DNA of 64,000 bases from Betaproteobacteria bacterium Ga0077523 (GTDB lineage Bacteria; Pseudomonadota; Gammaproteobacteria; Burkholderiales; Ga0077523), in NCBI GenBank assembly GCA_001464695.1, contig LNDQ01000104.1, positions 1 to 64,000 of the forward strand, written 5' to 3'. The translations under genes and the position numbers were made by a program. Positions 14,108 to 22,872 of this stretch are shown piece by piece. Each line of letters begins with the position of its first letter. Positions within the stretch are counted from its first letter, which is position 1. A model generated the notes under the pieces. It searched no databases, was not told where the DNA came from, and worked only from the letters and a program-made list of their open reading frames with translations.

Positions 14108-16933
14108 ATGTTCTCCGATCTTGCGCTCGGTGCCCGATGCGATGCGCTGCTCGATGCGGGCAGTGGCCGTCCCATCGCTTGCGGACCGGGGGCATTGCAG
14201 GTGGTCTCTGCCACGGTCGAAGGCCGGCCGGTCACGGTCGTCGGTTTCGATTACGCGGTCGAACGAGGATCGATCGGTGCGCACGAGGCCGACCAGCTCG
14301 TGCGGGTCCTGAGGCGTGCGATGCAGGAACCGGTGCCGCTGGTGTTTCTGATGGACACCAGCGGTGTCCGCGTGACCGAAGGCGCTGAGGGCATCGCGGC
14401 GTTGCGCCGACTTCTGCGAGCGGCGCTCGATGCCCGCTTCGCGGGCGTGCGGATGCTGGCACTGATCGCGCGCCACTGCTTCGGCGGCGCGAGCGTGCTG
14501 GCGGCATCGTGCGAAGGTCGTATCGTGAACGCCCGGTGCATGATCGGCATGTCGGGTCCGAGGATGATCGAGTGGAGCGCGATCGACGGTCCTGCTCCGG
14601 CAAACGATGCCGACGCTGCTCGACAGCTGCTTGGCGGCGAGGCGCGAGCCAAGGTCTCCCCCGGGTTCGTTCTGATCGACGATGACGAGCAGGCCTATCG
14701 GACCGCTTTGTCGGAGTGGCTGCGTCAGGGGGCCGGCCGACCGGCGAACGACGATCTGCTCGCTGAGGACAGGGCGCGTCTGCGTGAGCGACTGGTGAAC
14801 GTGCGTCGATGGCCGCCCGCGGGTGAGGGCGCCGCGGTCGTCCTCCATGGGGCGAATGCGTTCGTGGCAAAGAGCATTCTGGGCGATCGACACGAAGCCC
14901 GGCAATCGGGCGCGGTCCTGGATGCGTGCGCGAAGGACGGCAGTCGCCGCGTGCTTTACGGCTTGCTGGGCGGTGCCAAGGCCGACGCGGTCGACGTGCT
15001 GCGCCTCGCGGAAGCGCTGGCGGACTTGCCTGCGGACACCCGACAGGTCTCGGTCCTGCTCGACTGCGAGAGCCATTCCACCCGTGCAGCCGACGAGCAG
15101 GTCATCCTGTCCGAGTATCTCGCCTACCTCGCCCTGCAGACGCGGCACCTGCATCGCCGCGGTATCCGCGTGACGCTCATGGTCACGGGTGTCGCCGGCG
15201 GCGGGATTCTCGCTGCTCTTGCCTGCGCTGCGAGCGAGGTCGGCATCGTGGCCGACGGCCGCCTGCGCGTCCTGCCGCGAGCGGCGCTGGCTGCCATCAA
15301 CAAGTCGGGGGCCGCGTACGACAGCACGCCTGAGCATGCGGTCGCGACCGGCGCAGTGGACGCGATCTTCGACAGCGACACCGAGCGCGCGAATGCGTCG
15401 AACGGTAACCGCAACTTCTACGCCGTGGTTGCAGCCCGGTGGGCGGAGCGGCCCGATGCCGAGTGCATCGAAAGCGATCGCGGCGTCTCGTACACGTTCG
15501 CGGACATCGACTGCCTGTCGGCGCAGTATGCCCATGCGCTGCTCGCACTGGGCTGCATGCGCGACGACAGGGTCGCAGTTCAGGTGGAGAAGTCAGCGCA
15601 GGCGCTGGCGCTGTTCCTGGCGTGCCTGCGCGCCGGGATCATCTATCTGCCACTCAACACGGCATACCAGCCTGCGGAACTGGTCCAGTTCCTCGCCGAT
15701 GCGCAGCCGCGCGTCTTCGTGTGTCGGGAGGAGCAGATCGATGAGATGCGCGAGCTCGCACGCGGGGCCGGTGTGCCGCATGTGGCGGGGTTGAATCCAG
15801 CGGGGCTGGGATCGTTCGCCGAAGCCGCCGCCCATCGTCCGGTGCATTTCGTCACCGCCGCCCGGTCCGAGGAGGATACGGCGACGATCCTGTACACATC
15901 GGGTACCACCGGCCGCTCGAAGGGCGCGATGCTGAGTCACCGCGCGATGATCTGGTGTGCCCGGACGCTCGCCCGTTGCTGGGCGTTCAGCGAGCGCGAT
16001 ACGCTGCTGCACGCACTGCCGCTGTTCCACGGGCACGGTCTGTTCGTGTCGTCCTGTGTCGCACTGGTGTCGGGCGCCCGGATGATCTTCCATCGGAAGT
16101 TCGATGCCGCCGCTGTGCGGGATGCCTTGCCTCGTGCCACCGTGTTCATGGCGGTACCCACGTTCTACCATCGGCTGCTCGCCGACGCGGCCTTCGATCG
16201 CGATTCGATTCGTGGGGTGCGCTTGTTCACCTCGGGCTCGGCGCCGCTGTCGGCTCAGGTGCACGAGGCGTTCCATGCTCGCACCGGATTTCGGATCGTC
16301 GAGCGCTATGGGGCGACGGAGACCATGATTCTGACGTCGAACCCGCTGCAGGGCGAACGGCGTGCCGGTTCGGTCGGAATCCCGCTGCCGGGCGTCGAGC
16401 TGCGCATCGCCAACCAGGAGGACCGGCCCTTGAGCATGGGTGAGGTGGGCATGATCCAGGTGCGCGGGCCTGGCCTTTTTTCGGGATACTGGCGCATGCC
16501 CGAGAAAACTCAGGAGGACTTTACCGCCGACGGATTCTTCCGGACCGGCGATCTGGGCACGGTTTCCGCCGATGGCTACCTCGAGATCACCGGGCGTGCG
16601 AAGGACATGATCATCAGCGGTGGCTACAACGTGTACCCCATCGAGATCGAAGGCGTGCTCGATTCACACCCTTCGGTCGCGGAATCGGCGGTCATCGGTG
16701 TGCCGCATCCCGATTTCGGCGAGGCGGTCGTTGCGGTCATCGTCCCGAGCGATGCGAACTGCAGGGCGGAGGAACTGGTGTCGTGGGTCAGGACACGTCT
16801 CGCGAACTACAAAGTGCCGAAACACGTGGTGGTCATCGATCAGCTCCCGCGCAATGCTCTGGGCAAGGTGCAGAAGAACGTGTTGCGCGAGTCGTACGCG
16901 AGTCTCGGTCGAGGCGCCGCGGGCGGGGGGTAG
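14108..16933 (+). CDS. Fusion: malonate-decarboxylase-like carboxyltransferase modules plus malonyl-CoA synthetase-like domain
   Basis: 941 residues in three parts. Residues 1-225 resemble MdcD, the carboxyltransferase of biotin-independent malonate decarboxylase (LVFLMDTSGVRVTEGAEG, then HCFGGASVLAASC). Residues 240-425 resemble MdcE/crotonase-fold decarboxylase subunits (VTGVAGGGILAALAC). Residues 435-935 are an acyl-CoA synthetase closest to malonyl-CoA synthetase MatB: ATP loop YTSGTTGRSKG at 596-606, ERYGATETMILTSNPLQGER, the A8 motif GRAKDMIISGGYNVYPIE and catalytic Lys920 in NALGKVQKN. The acyl-carrier protein and transferase subunits of the Mdc complex are absent. I infer malonate to malonyl-CoA to acetyl-CoA in one polypeptide; only the synthetase step is well supported. 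Confidence 0.8.
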   Translation: MFSDLALGARCDALLDAGSGRPIACGPGALQVVSATVEGRPVTVVGFDYAVERGSIGAHEADQLVRVLRRAMQEPVPLVFLMDTSGVRVTEGAEGIAALRRLLRAALDARFAGVRMLALIARHCFGGASVLAASCEGRIVNARCMIGMSGPRMIEWSAIDGPAPANDADAARQLLGGEARAKVSPGFVLIDDDEQAYRTALSEWLRQGAGRPANDDLLAEDRARLRERLVNVRRWPPAGEGAAVVLHGANAFVAKSILGDRHEARQSGAVLDACAKDGSRRVLYGLLGGAKADAVDVLRLAEALADLPADTRQVSVLLDCESHSTRAADEQVILSEYLAYLALQTRHLHRRGIRVTLMVTGVAGGGILAALACAASEVGIVADGRLRVLPRAALAAINKSGAAYDSTPEHAVATGAVDAIFDSDTERANASNGNRNFYAVVAARWAERPDAECIESDRGVSYTFADIDCLSAQYAHALLALGCMRDDRVAVQVEKSAQALALFLACLRAGIIYLPLNTAYQPAELVQFLADAQPRVFVCREEQIDEMRELARGAGVPHVAGLNPAGLGSFAEAAAHRPVHFVTAARSEEDTATILYTSGTTGRSKGAMLSHRAMIWCARTLARCWAFSERDTLLHALPLFHGHGLFVSSCVALVSGARMIFHRKFDAAAVRDALPRATVFMAVPTFYHRLLADAAFDRDSIRGVRLFTSGSAPLSAQVHEAFHARTGFRIVERYGATETMILTSNPLQGERRAGSVGIPLPGVELRIANQEDRPLSMGEVGMIQVRGPGLFSGYWRMPEKTQEDFTADGFFRTGDLGTVSADGYLEITGRAKDMIISGGYNVYPIEIEGVLDSHPSVAESAVIGVPHPDFGEAVVAVIVPSDANCRAEELVSWVRTRLANYKVPKHVVVIDQLPRNALGKVQKNVLRESYASLGRGAAGGG

Positions 16934-16953
16934 CAGGGGACGGTCGATGGGGC

Positions 16954-17991
16954 TTACGCGACCGCCCCTCCGCAAGACGATCCTGCTCCGGCCGTGCATC
17001 CGTAGCAGTGGTTTGCCGTGACGATGCTTCGACCATCGAGCAGGGTGGCATCGAAGTCCCGAACATGTCGCGGCGCGCCTGCCGTCACCGGCAGGTCGAG
17101 CATCTGGTTGAAGTCGCAGTCGTACAGCGTGCCGTCCCAACCGACGGAGATGGTGTTGCGGCACATCACGGCCTGTGCCGCGGCCGGATTGAACGCGTTC
17201 GCGAGCCGCTCCATGTAGCCCTCGAGGTTGCCGCTGTCCACCAGGAACTCGAGAAAGCGGCTGATCGGCATGTTGGTGATCGTATAGAGATTGTTGAACA
17301 CGACGTCGTACGAACGCGCGAGCTCGCGCTTGAATTGCGCTTCGATGCTGTGCTGGGCCGGCGGCAGGAACGCCCCTACCGGGTTGTGCACGAGATTCAG
17401 AGTGAGGCCGCTGCCTTCGACCCCGTAGCCGAGCGCGTTCAGTTTGCGCAAGGCCGTGATGGACTTGTCGAAGATGCCCTCGCCGCGCTGTGCATCGGCC
17501 TGGGTCGGACGGAAGTAGGGCAGGGATGCCACGATCTCCACGCGCTGCTCGGCCAGGAATTCGGCGAGATTTTCCTGCGGTTTCACCAGCAGGATGGAGA
17601 GGTTGCAGCGATCCATGACGTGGCGCCCGAGTGCGCGCGCTTCCTGCACCAGCCAGCGGAAGCTCGGATTGAGCTCGGGCGCGCCACCGGTGATGTCCAG
17701 GGTCGGGATGTCGGTTTGTGCCAGGGCGCGGATGCACAGCTCCGCCGTCTCGCGGCTCATCTGCTCGGTACGCTCCGGGCCGGCATCCACGTGGCAATGC
17801 CGGCAGGTCTGATTGCAGAACTTGCCGATGTTGATCTGGAAGATCTCGATGCGGGATGCAGAGAGCGGCGGGAGACCGGCGGCGGCGATGCGTTCGTCGA
17901 ACGACGTCCACGGTCCGGGCCGTGCCAGCACTTCCAGTTGCGACCGGCTCGACGCAAGCGGTGCCCGCCGTGCGATCAGGGTTTGACCCAC
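16954..17991 (-). CDS. arsS: Arsenosugar biosynthesis radical SAM protein ArsS-like
   Basis: 345 residues, a radical SAM enzyme with the iron-sulfur cysteines C59, C63 and C66 in KFCNQTCRHCHVDAGPE. The SAM-domain glycine motif is LDITGGAPELNPSF. A cysteine-rich C-terminal tail (SVGWDGTLYDCDFNQM, then CYGCTAGAGSSCGG) is the DUF3641-type auxiliary region of the ArsS family. ArsS is linked to making arsenosugars from methylated arsenic. The CMD-like gene just upstream, transcribed the same way, is its usual partner. The arsenic methyltransferase ArsM that normally accompanies them is not visible. Confidence 0.85.
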   Translation of the reverse strand: MGQTLIARRAPLASSRSQLEVLARPGPWTSFDERIAAAGLPPLSASRIEIFQINIGKFCNQTCRHCHVDAGPERTEQMSRETAELCIRALAQTDIPTLDITGGAPELNPSFRWLVQEARALGRHVMDRCNLSILLVKPQENLAEFLAEQRVEIVASLPYFRPTQADAQRGEGIFDKSITALRKLNALGYGVEGSGLTLNLVHNPVGAFLPPAQHSIEAQFKRELARSYDVVFNNLYTITNMPISRFLEFLVDSGNLEGYMERLANAFNPAAAQAVMCRNTISVGWDGTLYDCDFNQMLDLPVTAGAPRHVRDFDATLLDGRSIVTANHCYGCTAGAGSSCGGAVA

Positions 17992-18018
17992 GTCCTGTTC
18001 CTTTTCGGTGAGGGGCGA

Positions 18019-18351
18019 CTACATCGAGAGCTTTTCGGCCACGTTGCGCATCTGCACTCCGTGTACCAGCGAAGCGCCGCCGCGGATGGCGCACGCCACG
18101 TGTACCGCTTCGGTCATCTCCTCGATGTTGGAGCCCTGCTCCAGCGATGCCTGGGTATAGGCATCGATGCAGTAGGGGCATTGCACCGCGTGCGACACGC
18201 CCAGCGCGATGAGCGCCTTCTCGCGAGCCGTCAGGGCACCTTCGGCGAACACGGCACCGTAGTAGGCCATGAACTTGTCCCACAGTTCGGTGTTGCTCTT
18301 GCCCATTTCGGCGAACTTGCCGAGGTCGTGCGGATGGTAGTAAGTATCCAA
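18019..18351 (-). CDS. Carboxymuconolactone decarboxylase-like protein associated with ArsS
   Basis: 110 residues, an AhpD/CMD-fold protein. It has the redox pair C58-P-Y-C61 in AVQCPYCIDAYTQ. The residue three after the second Cys is Tyr where AhpD peroxidases carry a proton-relay His. The start MDTYYHPHDLGKFAEMGK matches the small peroxidase-like proteins found next to arsenosugar radical SAM genes. It precedes arsS by 27 bases on the same strand. A substrate or partner role with ArsS is inferred from linkage only. Confidence 0.8.
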   Translation of the reverse strand: MDTYYHPHDLGKFAEMGKSNTELWDKFMAYYGAVFAEGALTAREKALIALGVSHAVQCPYCIDAYTQASLEQGSNIEEMTEAVHVACAIRGGASLVHGVQMRNVAEKLSM

Positions 18352-18500
18352 TCAGGTCTCCGTTGGGAAATTCCGTTGCTGCGGTGTCTGCGCTCGCGCC
18401 AAGGTAGCGCATCGAACTCGGCGCGCCAAGCGTCAATTGGAGGCTACGCGGCGGACGCGCGATCGGATGCAGGTGAGGCCACATCGCGTAACATTCGTTC

Positions 18501-19329
18501 ATGATCCGGTCCCGGTTCGTCGATCTGGCCAACGGCCAGCGCCTGCACGTCCTGGCGTCGGGCGCGGGGCCGCTCATGCTGTTCCTCCACGGTTTTCCGG
18601 AGTATTCGGGCATGTGGCGGCGGCAGCTCGAGCACTTCGGGCGGGATCACCATTGCGTCGCCCCGGATCAGCGTGGACACAATCTTTCGTCCAAGCCGGC
18701 GGCGGTGCGCGACTACCGTGCGAAACCGCTGGTGCAGGACGTCGTGCAACTGGCCGATGCGCTCGGCCACGACAAGTTCACCCTGATCGCCCACGACTGG
18801 GGCGGAGCCATCGCGTGGAACGTGGCGGCCTGGCACCCCGAGCGGGTGGAGAAGCTGGTGATCGTGAACGCCCCCCATCCGATCGCGTTCCTGCGGGAGT
18901 TGCGGGTGAACGCCGCGCAGCAGAAGGCGAGCGCCTACATGACCCTGTTCCGGACCGAGCGGGCCGAGGCGGTGCTGACGGAGGACGGCTTCCGCCGCCT
19001 GAAGCGAATGACCATCGAGCAATGGGGCGCCAATGGCGGGGATGCGTCCGAGGCCGGCCATGCTGAACTGGTACCGTGCCTCGCCATTGCATCCGCCTGA
19101 ACCGGACACACCGCTGCCCGACCTCGATCCGGCGACGTTCCGGGTGCGCGTGCCCACGCTGGTGATCTGGGGCGAGCGCGACCAGGCGCTGCTGCCCTCG
19201 ATCCTAGACGGGCTGGACGAGCACGTGGACCAGCTCGAGATCGAGCGGATCGCCGATGCGTCGCACTGGGTCGTGCACGAGCGCGGCGATCGGGTGACCG
19301 CGTCGATCGAACGCTTTCTCGCGACGTGA
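18501..19329 (+). pseudogene. Alpha/beta hydrolase (epoxide hydrolase/haloalkane dehalogenase type), split by a frameshift
   Basis: The 5' part (18501 to about 19040) encodes a hydrolase with HGFPEYSGMWRRQ, nucleophile Asp99 in LIAHDWGGAIAW and NAPHPIAF, the epoxide hydrolase pattern. Near GGGG at 19038-19041 the reading frame changes. The family C-terminus (AMLNWYRAS, then VPTLVIWGERDQALL and the His in DASHWVVHE) continues in the next frame to 19329. Removing one G restores a protein of about 275 residues. This is either a real frameshift or a one-base sequence error in the G run. Without the C-terminus the catalytic His is lost. Confidence 0.75.
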
Positions 19330-19365
19330 GATGATCGGATCGATTCGTCCTGCGTGAGTCATCGA

Positions 19366-19680
19366 ATGAACTGGTTTCGTCTCGCCGCCATATCGCTCCT
19401 GCTGTTGGTCGCCGTGTCGATCGAAGCCGCGCAGGATTGCAGCCGGCCCAAGAGCAACGTCGAACGCCTCATCTGTTCCAACGATCGGGTGAGCGAGGCC
19501 AACGAGCGCCTCGCATTCGCGTTTTTCCTGAAGTACCGGCGCACCCCCGACGACGAGCTGCGCGAGCGCATTCGGGTGGAACACCGCGACTGGGAGACGC
19601 GGGTGCGCGATGCCTGCGAGGACGTGCCCTGTCTGTTGCGCGCCTACGACGAACGCACGCTCTATCTCGACCAGAACTAG
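19366..19680 (+). CDS. LprI-like (DUF1311) exported protein
   Basis: 104 residues with a signal peptide (MNWFRLAAISLLLLVAVSIEA). The mature part has four cysteines typical of lysozyme-inhibitor LprI-like proteins: DCSRPKSNVERLICSNDRVSEANERL split across two motifs, then RDACEDVPCLLRAYDERT. The function in this organism is unknown; some relatives bind lysozyme. A GTG twelve bases upstream is a less likely start. Confidence 0.75.
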   Translation: MNWFRLAAISLLLLVAVSIEAAQDCSRPKSNVERLICSNDRVSEANERLAFAFFLKYRRTPDDELRERIRVEHRDWETRVRDACEDVPCLLRAYDERTLYLDQN

Positions 19681-19729
19681 GATGAAACAGTCATCACGCT
19701 CGGATTGGCTACGGCACACCAAAGAACAG

Positions 19730-19829
19730 CTCCCAACGCGGCGGACACGGCGGACGCGGGGGAAACCTGAACACCCGATCTGTTTGGTCTGTGTTTCCGC
19801 CGCGTCCGCCGTGTCCGCCGCGTTGGGAG
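19730..19829. repeat. 37-bp inverted repeat of GCGGAC/GTCCGC units (copy 1)
   Basis: Arms 19730-19766 and 19793-19829 are reverse complements with one mismatch and a 26-base loop. Each arm is built from repeated CGGCGGACACGG-like units. A diverged copy lies at 56794-56882. It separates the LprI-like gene from mfnB and could stop read-through. The region holds no gene. Confidence 0.85.
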
Positions 19830-19886
19830 CCTTGGTGTCGCCGGTGCCTCTAGGCCCTTCTCGCGGGATGGTTCGACGACTCTGAC

Positions 19887-20609
19887 ATGAAAGTCCTGGT
19901 GAGCCCCGAGACGCTCGAGGAAGCCCGCGCGGCTTTCGAGGGTGGCGCCGACATCATCGACGTGAAGAACGTCGAGGAAGGTTCGCTTGGCGCCAACTAC
20001 CCGTGGGTGATCCGCGAGATCGTCGAAGGGATCGGTGCCGGTGCGGTGTTTTCCGCATCCATCGGGGATCTGGGCCATGAACCCGGCAACGCAGCGCTGG
20101 CGGCCCTGGGGGCCGTGGTGAGCGGTGCGCGGTACGTCAAGGCTGGCCTGTACGGCGTGCGGTCGATCGCTGAAGGCGTCGACGTGATGACCGCGGTGCA
20201 GCGCGCGTGCAAGGAGCGCGATGGGGGTGTCACCGTGGTGGCTGCCGGCTATGCGGACTGGCCGCGGTTCGGCGGTATCGACCCGGCCGCGACCGTCGAA
20301 GTCGCCGCGGTGGCCCGCTGCGACGTGGTCATGCTCGACACAGCCATCAAGGATGGTCGCACGTTGTTCGATGCGCTCGACGCGGCCCAGCTGCGTGCCT
20401 TCGTCGACGCCGGGCACCGTGCCGGGCTCGCCGTGGCGCTCGCCGGGTCCATCCGCTTCGATGACATCGCGCGCGTGGCTGCAACCGGTGCCGACATCGT
20501 CGGCGTGCGCGGGGGCGTGTGCGCTGCGAACGACCGGTCCGCGCGCATCGATCTCGCGCGCGTGCGCCGGTTCACGCAACGCTGCCGAGATTTCGCTCGT
20601 GTTGCCTGA
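19887..20609 (+). CDS. mfnB: (5-formylfuran-3-yl)methyl phosphate synthase, methanofuran biosynthesis
   Basis: 240 residues, a TIM-barrel enzyme of the MfnB family (formerly DUF556), which makes the furan ring of methanofuran from two glyceraldehyde-3-phosphates. Seen: MKVLVSPETLEEARAAFEGG, the Schiff-base/phosphate region ADIIDVKNVEEGSLGANYPW, YVKAGLYGVRS and the C-terminal GADIVGVRGGVCA. It matches the archaeal length of about 235. Downstream are folK and convergent mfnE/mfnF-type genes, supporting synthesis of a methanofuran-like C1 carrier used by FhcABCD. Confidence 0.92.
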   Translation: MKVLVSPETLEEARAAFEGGADIIDVKNVEEGSLGANYPWVIREIVEGIGAGAVFSASIGDLGHEPGNAALAALGAVVSGARYVKAGLYGVRSIAEGVDVMTAVQRACKERDGGVTVVAAGYADWPRFGGIDPAATVEVAAVARCDVVMLDTAIKDGRTLFDALDAAQLRAFVDAGHRAGLAVALAGSIRFDDIARVAATGADIVGVRGGVCAANDRSARIDLARVRRFTQRCRDFARVA

Positions 20610-20662
20610 GTATTCAGCGGCCTTGATTGAGCCGTGCCCAGTCCCTGGACGTATCTCGGGCG

Positions 20663-21163
20663 GTGGGTGAGTCGGTCGTCCGTGCCTGGGTCGGCCTCGG
20701 ATCGAACCGGGCCGCGCCGCAGGAACAACTCGCAAGCGCGCTCGCGGCCTTGGGCGCGCTGTCCGACACCCGGGTCCTGCGGGTTTCGTCGTTTTACCGC
20801 ACTGCGCCGGTGGGTTACGCGGGCCAGCCGGATTTCATCAACGCGGTTGCTGCGATCGAAACGGGGTTGGGGCCGCGTGCGCTGCTGGACGCGCTGCTGA
20901 ACATCGAACGCCGGCACGGCCGGGTTCGCACCATTCCAAACGGTCCGCGGACCCTCGATCTCGATCTGCTGATCCATGGCGACCAACGCATCGACCAAGC
21001 CGGGCTGACACTGCCGCACCCGCGCATGCACGAACGTGCCTTCGTGATGGTGCCCCTGGCAGAGATCGCCCCGGCGCTGGTGCTTCCGGGGCGCGGCACT
21101 GCGGCCGATCTGGCGCGAGCGCTCATGGAGTCGCAGCGCGTCGAGCGCATAGAGCCGGGGTGA
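20663..21163 (+). CDS. folK: 2-amino-4-hydroxy-6-hydroxymethyldihydropteridine diphosphokinase (HPPK)
   Basis: HPPK activates 6-hydroxymethyl-dihydropterin by pyrophosphate transfer from ATP. Seen: AWVGLGSNRAAPQEQLASAL, SSFYRTAPVGYAGQPDFINAV (the paired loop), RRHGRVRTIPNGPRTLDLDLL and LPHPRMHERAFVMVPLAEIA. About 166 residues from the GTG at 20663; a TTG 36 bases upstream is also possible. In this position it more likely feeds a pterin for H4MPT than folate, though both need the same step. Confidence 0.85.
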   Translation: MGESVVRAWVGLGSNRAAPQEQLASALAALGALSDTRVLRVSSFYRTAPVGYAGQPDFINAVAAIETGLGPRALLDALLNIERRHGRVRTIPNGPRTLDLDLLIHGDQRIDQAGLTLPHPRMHERAFVMVPLAEIAPALVLPGRGTAADLARALMESQRVERIEPG

Positions 21164-21165
21164 GG

Positions 21166-21240
21166 TGACGTCCCCCCCGATGGGCCTGCGGCCCTTCCCC
21201 CCGAGGGGGCCAGCCCTTTTGTGGGCTGAGCTCCGGAGCG
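21166..21240. repeat. GATGGGCC...GGGGGCCAGCCC repeat (copy 1)
   Basis: A block with a GATGGGCCTGCGGCCCTTC hairpin, a run of C then G, and CCAGCCC..GGGCTGAG. A near copy lies at 49260-49345 between mauB and mauE. Here it sits between convergent folK and mfnE ends and may act as a bidirectional terminator. Confidence 0.75.
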
Positions 21241-21244
21241 CAGG

Positions 21245-21829
21245 TCAGCGCATCTGATCGAGCGCATCGTCCGCCCCGGTGGCGATCGACCAGCGAAAGG
21301 TCTGTCCTGCGACGTAACGCGGGAAGCTCGGGTCCACGATGCCGGCGGTGGCAAGCCCGGCTGCGTCCTGTCCCATGCCATCGGGCACGACGCACGACTT
21401 CACCACGACCAGACGTGTTGCCGCCACGCGCGCCGCGAGCCATGCGGCGAGGCTGTCGGAAGTCACGTCCCAGGTCTGGGCAATTTCGGGAGCCACGGCC
21501 ACCAGGGCGATGGGTGTCCATACCGGCGTCAGGCCTCCGTTCCAGGCGTCGGCGAACTCCGGCAGGGTGCTCGCGCAGACGAAGCCAGGCGTTGAATCTG
21601 TCAGAACGCGCCCGGACATCTCCATCGCCATCAACGCCAGGCGATGAGCTGTGGCGTCGCTGAAGCCGAGTTCGGCCTGCCCGGTGCGGACCGCGTCGGC
21701 AAAGATGCCACCGCCTGGCACGACGATGTGGCGCGTTCCCGGCGAGCGCGGCCAGCGCTCGAGCAATCGCACGGCCGCGTTCGACCGCATCAGGCTGCCG
21801 CCGATCTTGACGAGGACGATGTCGCTCAC
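21245..21829 (-). CDS. mfnE: Amino acid kinase-family protein, MfnE-like
   Basis: 194 residues, an amino-acid-kinase fold. MfnE of archaea phosphorylates [5-(aminomethyl)furan-3-yl]methyl phosphate in methanofuran synthesis. Seen: IVLVKIGGSLMRS, HIVVPGGGIFADAVR and TWDVTSDSLAAWLAAR, then LVVVKSCVVPDG. The GTG start overlaps the upstream gene's stop by 4 bases (GTGA), linking it to the MfnF-like gene. Substrate assignment rests on this context and on resemblance to MfnE. Confidence 0.8.
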   Translation of the reverse strand: MSDIVLVKIGGSLMRSNAAVRLLERWPRSPGTRHIVVPGGGIFADAVRTGQAELGFSDATAHRLALMAMEMSGRVLTDSTPGFVCASTLPEFADAWNGGLTPVWTPIALVAVAPEIAQTWDVTSDSLAAWLAARVAATRLVVVKSCVVPDGMGQDAAGLATAGIVDPSFPRYVAGQTFRWSIATGADDALDQMR

Positions 21830-22851
21830 GTCGCATCCAGTGCCAGGCGGGCGACCGCGTACGCCGGCCCGCAGACGTCCACCGCATTCGCATCGTCGGC
21901 AGCAACGCCGGCCAGGGTGGCGAATGTGATGAAGCGCCGGCCGAGTCGTGCCGCGAGCTTGGCCGCGAGAAAGCGCCCGACGCCGAGCCCCACCACCGGC
22001 GCATCGGCCGGGATGCAATTGCGCGCCAACTGGCGCTCGCAGGCCTCCAGAAGCAACTGTTCCTGGGCGCGTGCGAACCAGGCCGCGAGGGCGACCCATT
22101 GGGATACGGTAGCGTCCGCAGCATCCAGCCCGACCATGCGCGCGAGCCGTGCGGTGCTTTCCGCTGGCGATTTTCCGCGCCCGTCTGCCGTGTCCGCGTG
22201 GTCGAACGCGGCGTCGAGTTCACCCGAGATCCGGTACACGTCGGCCGAGGTGGCGAAGTACTCCGCCATGACGCCCACGTCGCGGCCCCCGAAGGGGACA
22301 CGCTGGGCCAGCGCCATCAACGGCGTGCGGACGACACCGGAGTAGACCAGCGTCCGTGCGGCGAGCCGGTCGTGGTCGTTTTGCGACGGGTCGACCGGCG
22401 TTCCGTTGGCCACCAGCATGAGGTCCGTGGTGGTGCTGCCGACGTCGAGCACCAGCGCAGCGTCGACGAGTCGCGCCGCCAGCAGCAGGGTCGCGCGCCA
22501 ATTGGCGGATGCGACGTCGTGCCAGCGCGTGCGTGCGACATCCGTGCCGGTGAATCCGGTACCGGCGAACACCATCGCATCGCGCCGGGCGACGACACGC
22601 TCGAAGGTGTCCAGGATGGCGGCCACGCCGGCGGCACGATTCGGGAAATGGTCCACCAGCTCGCCCGTCATGGTGAGCGCGTGGCGGTGCGTGTGCGCAT
22701 CGCCCGCTCCCAGTGCACGCAAGGCCTCGGCGAGTTGGTCGGAGCCAAGCCAAAGGCGGCACGGTGTCTGCACCGCTCGCACCAGGTGCCCTTGTTCGTC
22801 GAGGGCTGCGAGCTTGACGTGTGCCCCGCCGAGGTCCCACCCGAGGATCAT
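21826..22851 (-). CDS. MfnF-like synthase, hydantoinase/oxoprolinase (ASKHA) superfamily
   Basis: 341 residues starting MILGWDLGGAHVKLAALDEQG, with two further phosphate loops (ALVLDVGSTTTDLMLV and VVGLGVGRFLAAKLA). This is the one-carbon-associated family to which archaeal MfnF belongs. MfnF couples the phosphorylated furan to glutamyl-tyramine. It is linked to mfnE by a 4-base overlap and follows an ATP-grasp gene. Bacterial carriers differ in side chain from archaeal methanofuran, so the exact substrates may differ. Confidence 0.8.
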   Translation of the reverse strand: MILGWDLGGAHVKLAALDEQGHLVRAVQTPCRLWLGSDQLAEALRALGAGDAHTHRHALTMTGELVDHFPNRAAGVAAILDTFERVVARRDAMVFAGTGFTGTDVARTRWHDVASANWRATLLLAARLVDAALVLDVGSTTTDLMLVANGTPVDPSQNDHDRLAARTLVYSGVVRTPLMALAQRVPFGGRDVGVMAEYFATSADVYRISGELDAAFDHADTADGRGKSPAESTARLARMVGLDAADATVSQWVALAAWFARAQEQLLLEACERQLARNCIPADAPVVGLGVGRFLAAKLAARLGRRFITFATLAGVAADDANAVDVCGPAYAVARLALDAT

Positions 22852-22872
22852 CGGAATGCGTGCCCGAGCCCG

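Noticed and set aside
19730..19829. CRISPR or tRNA-like structure
   Set aside because: It is a single long inverted repeat without spacers or tRNA features; no CRISPR array or tRNA was found elsewhere either.
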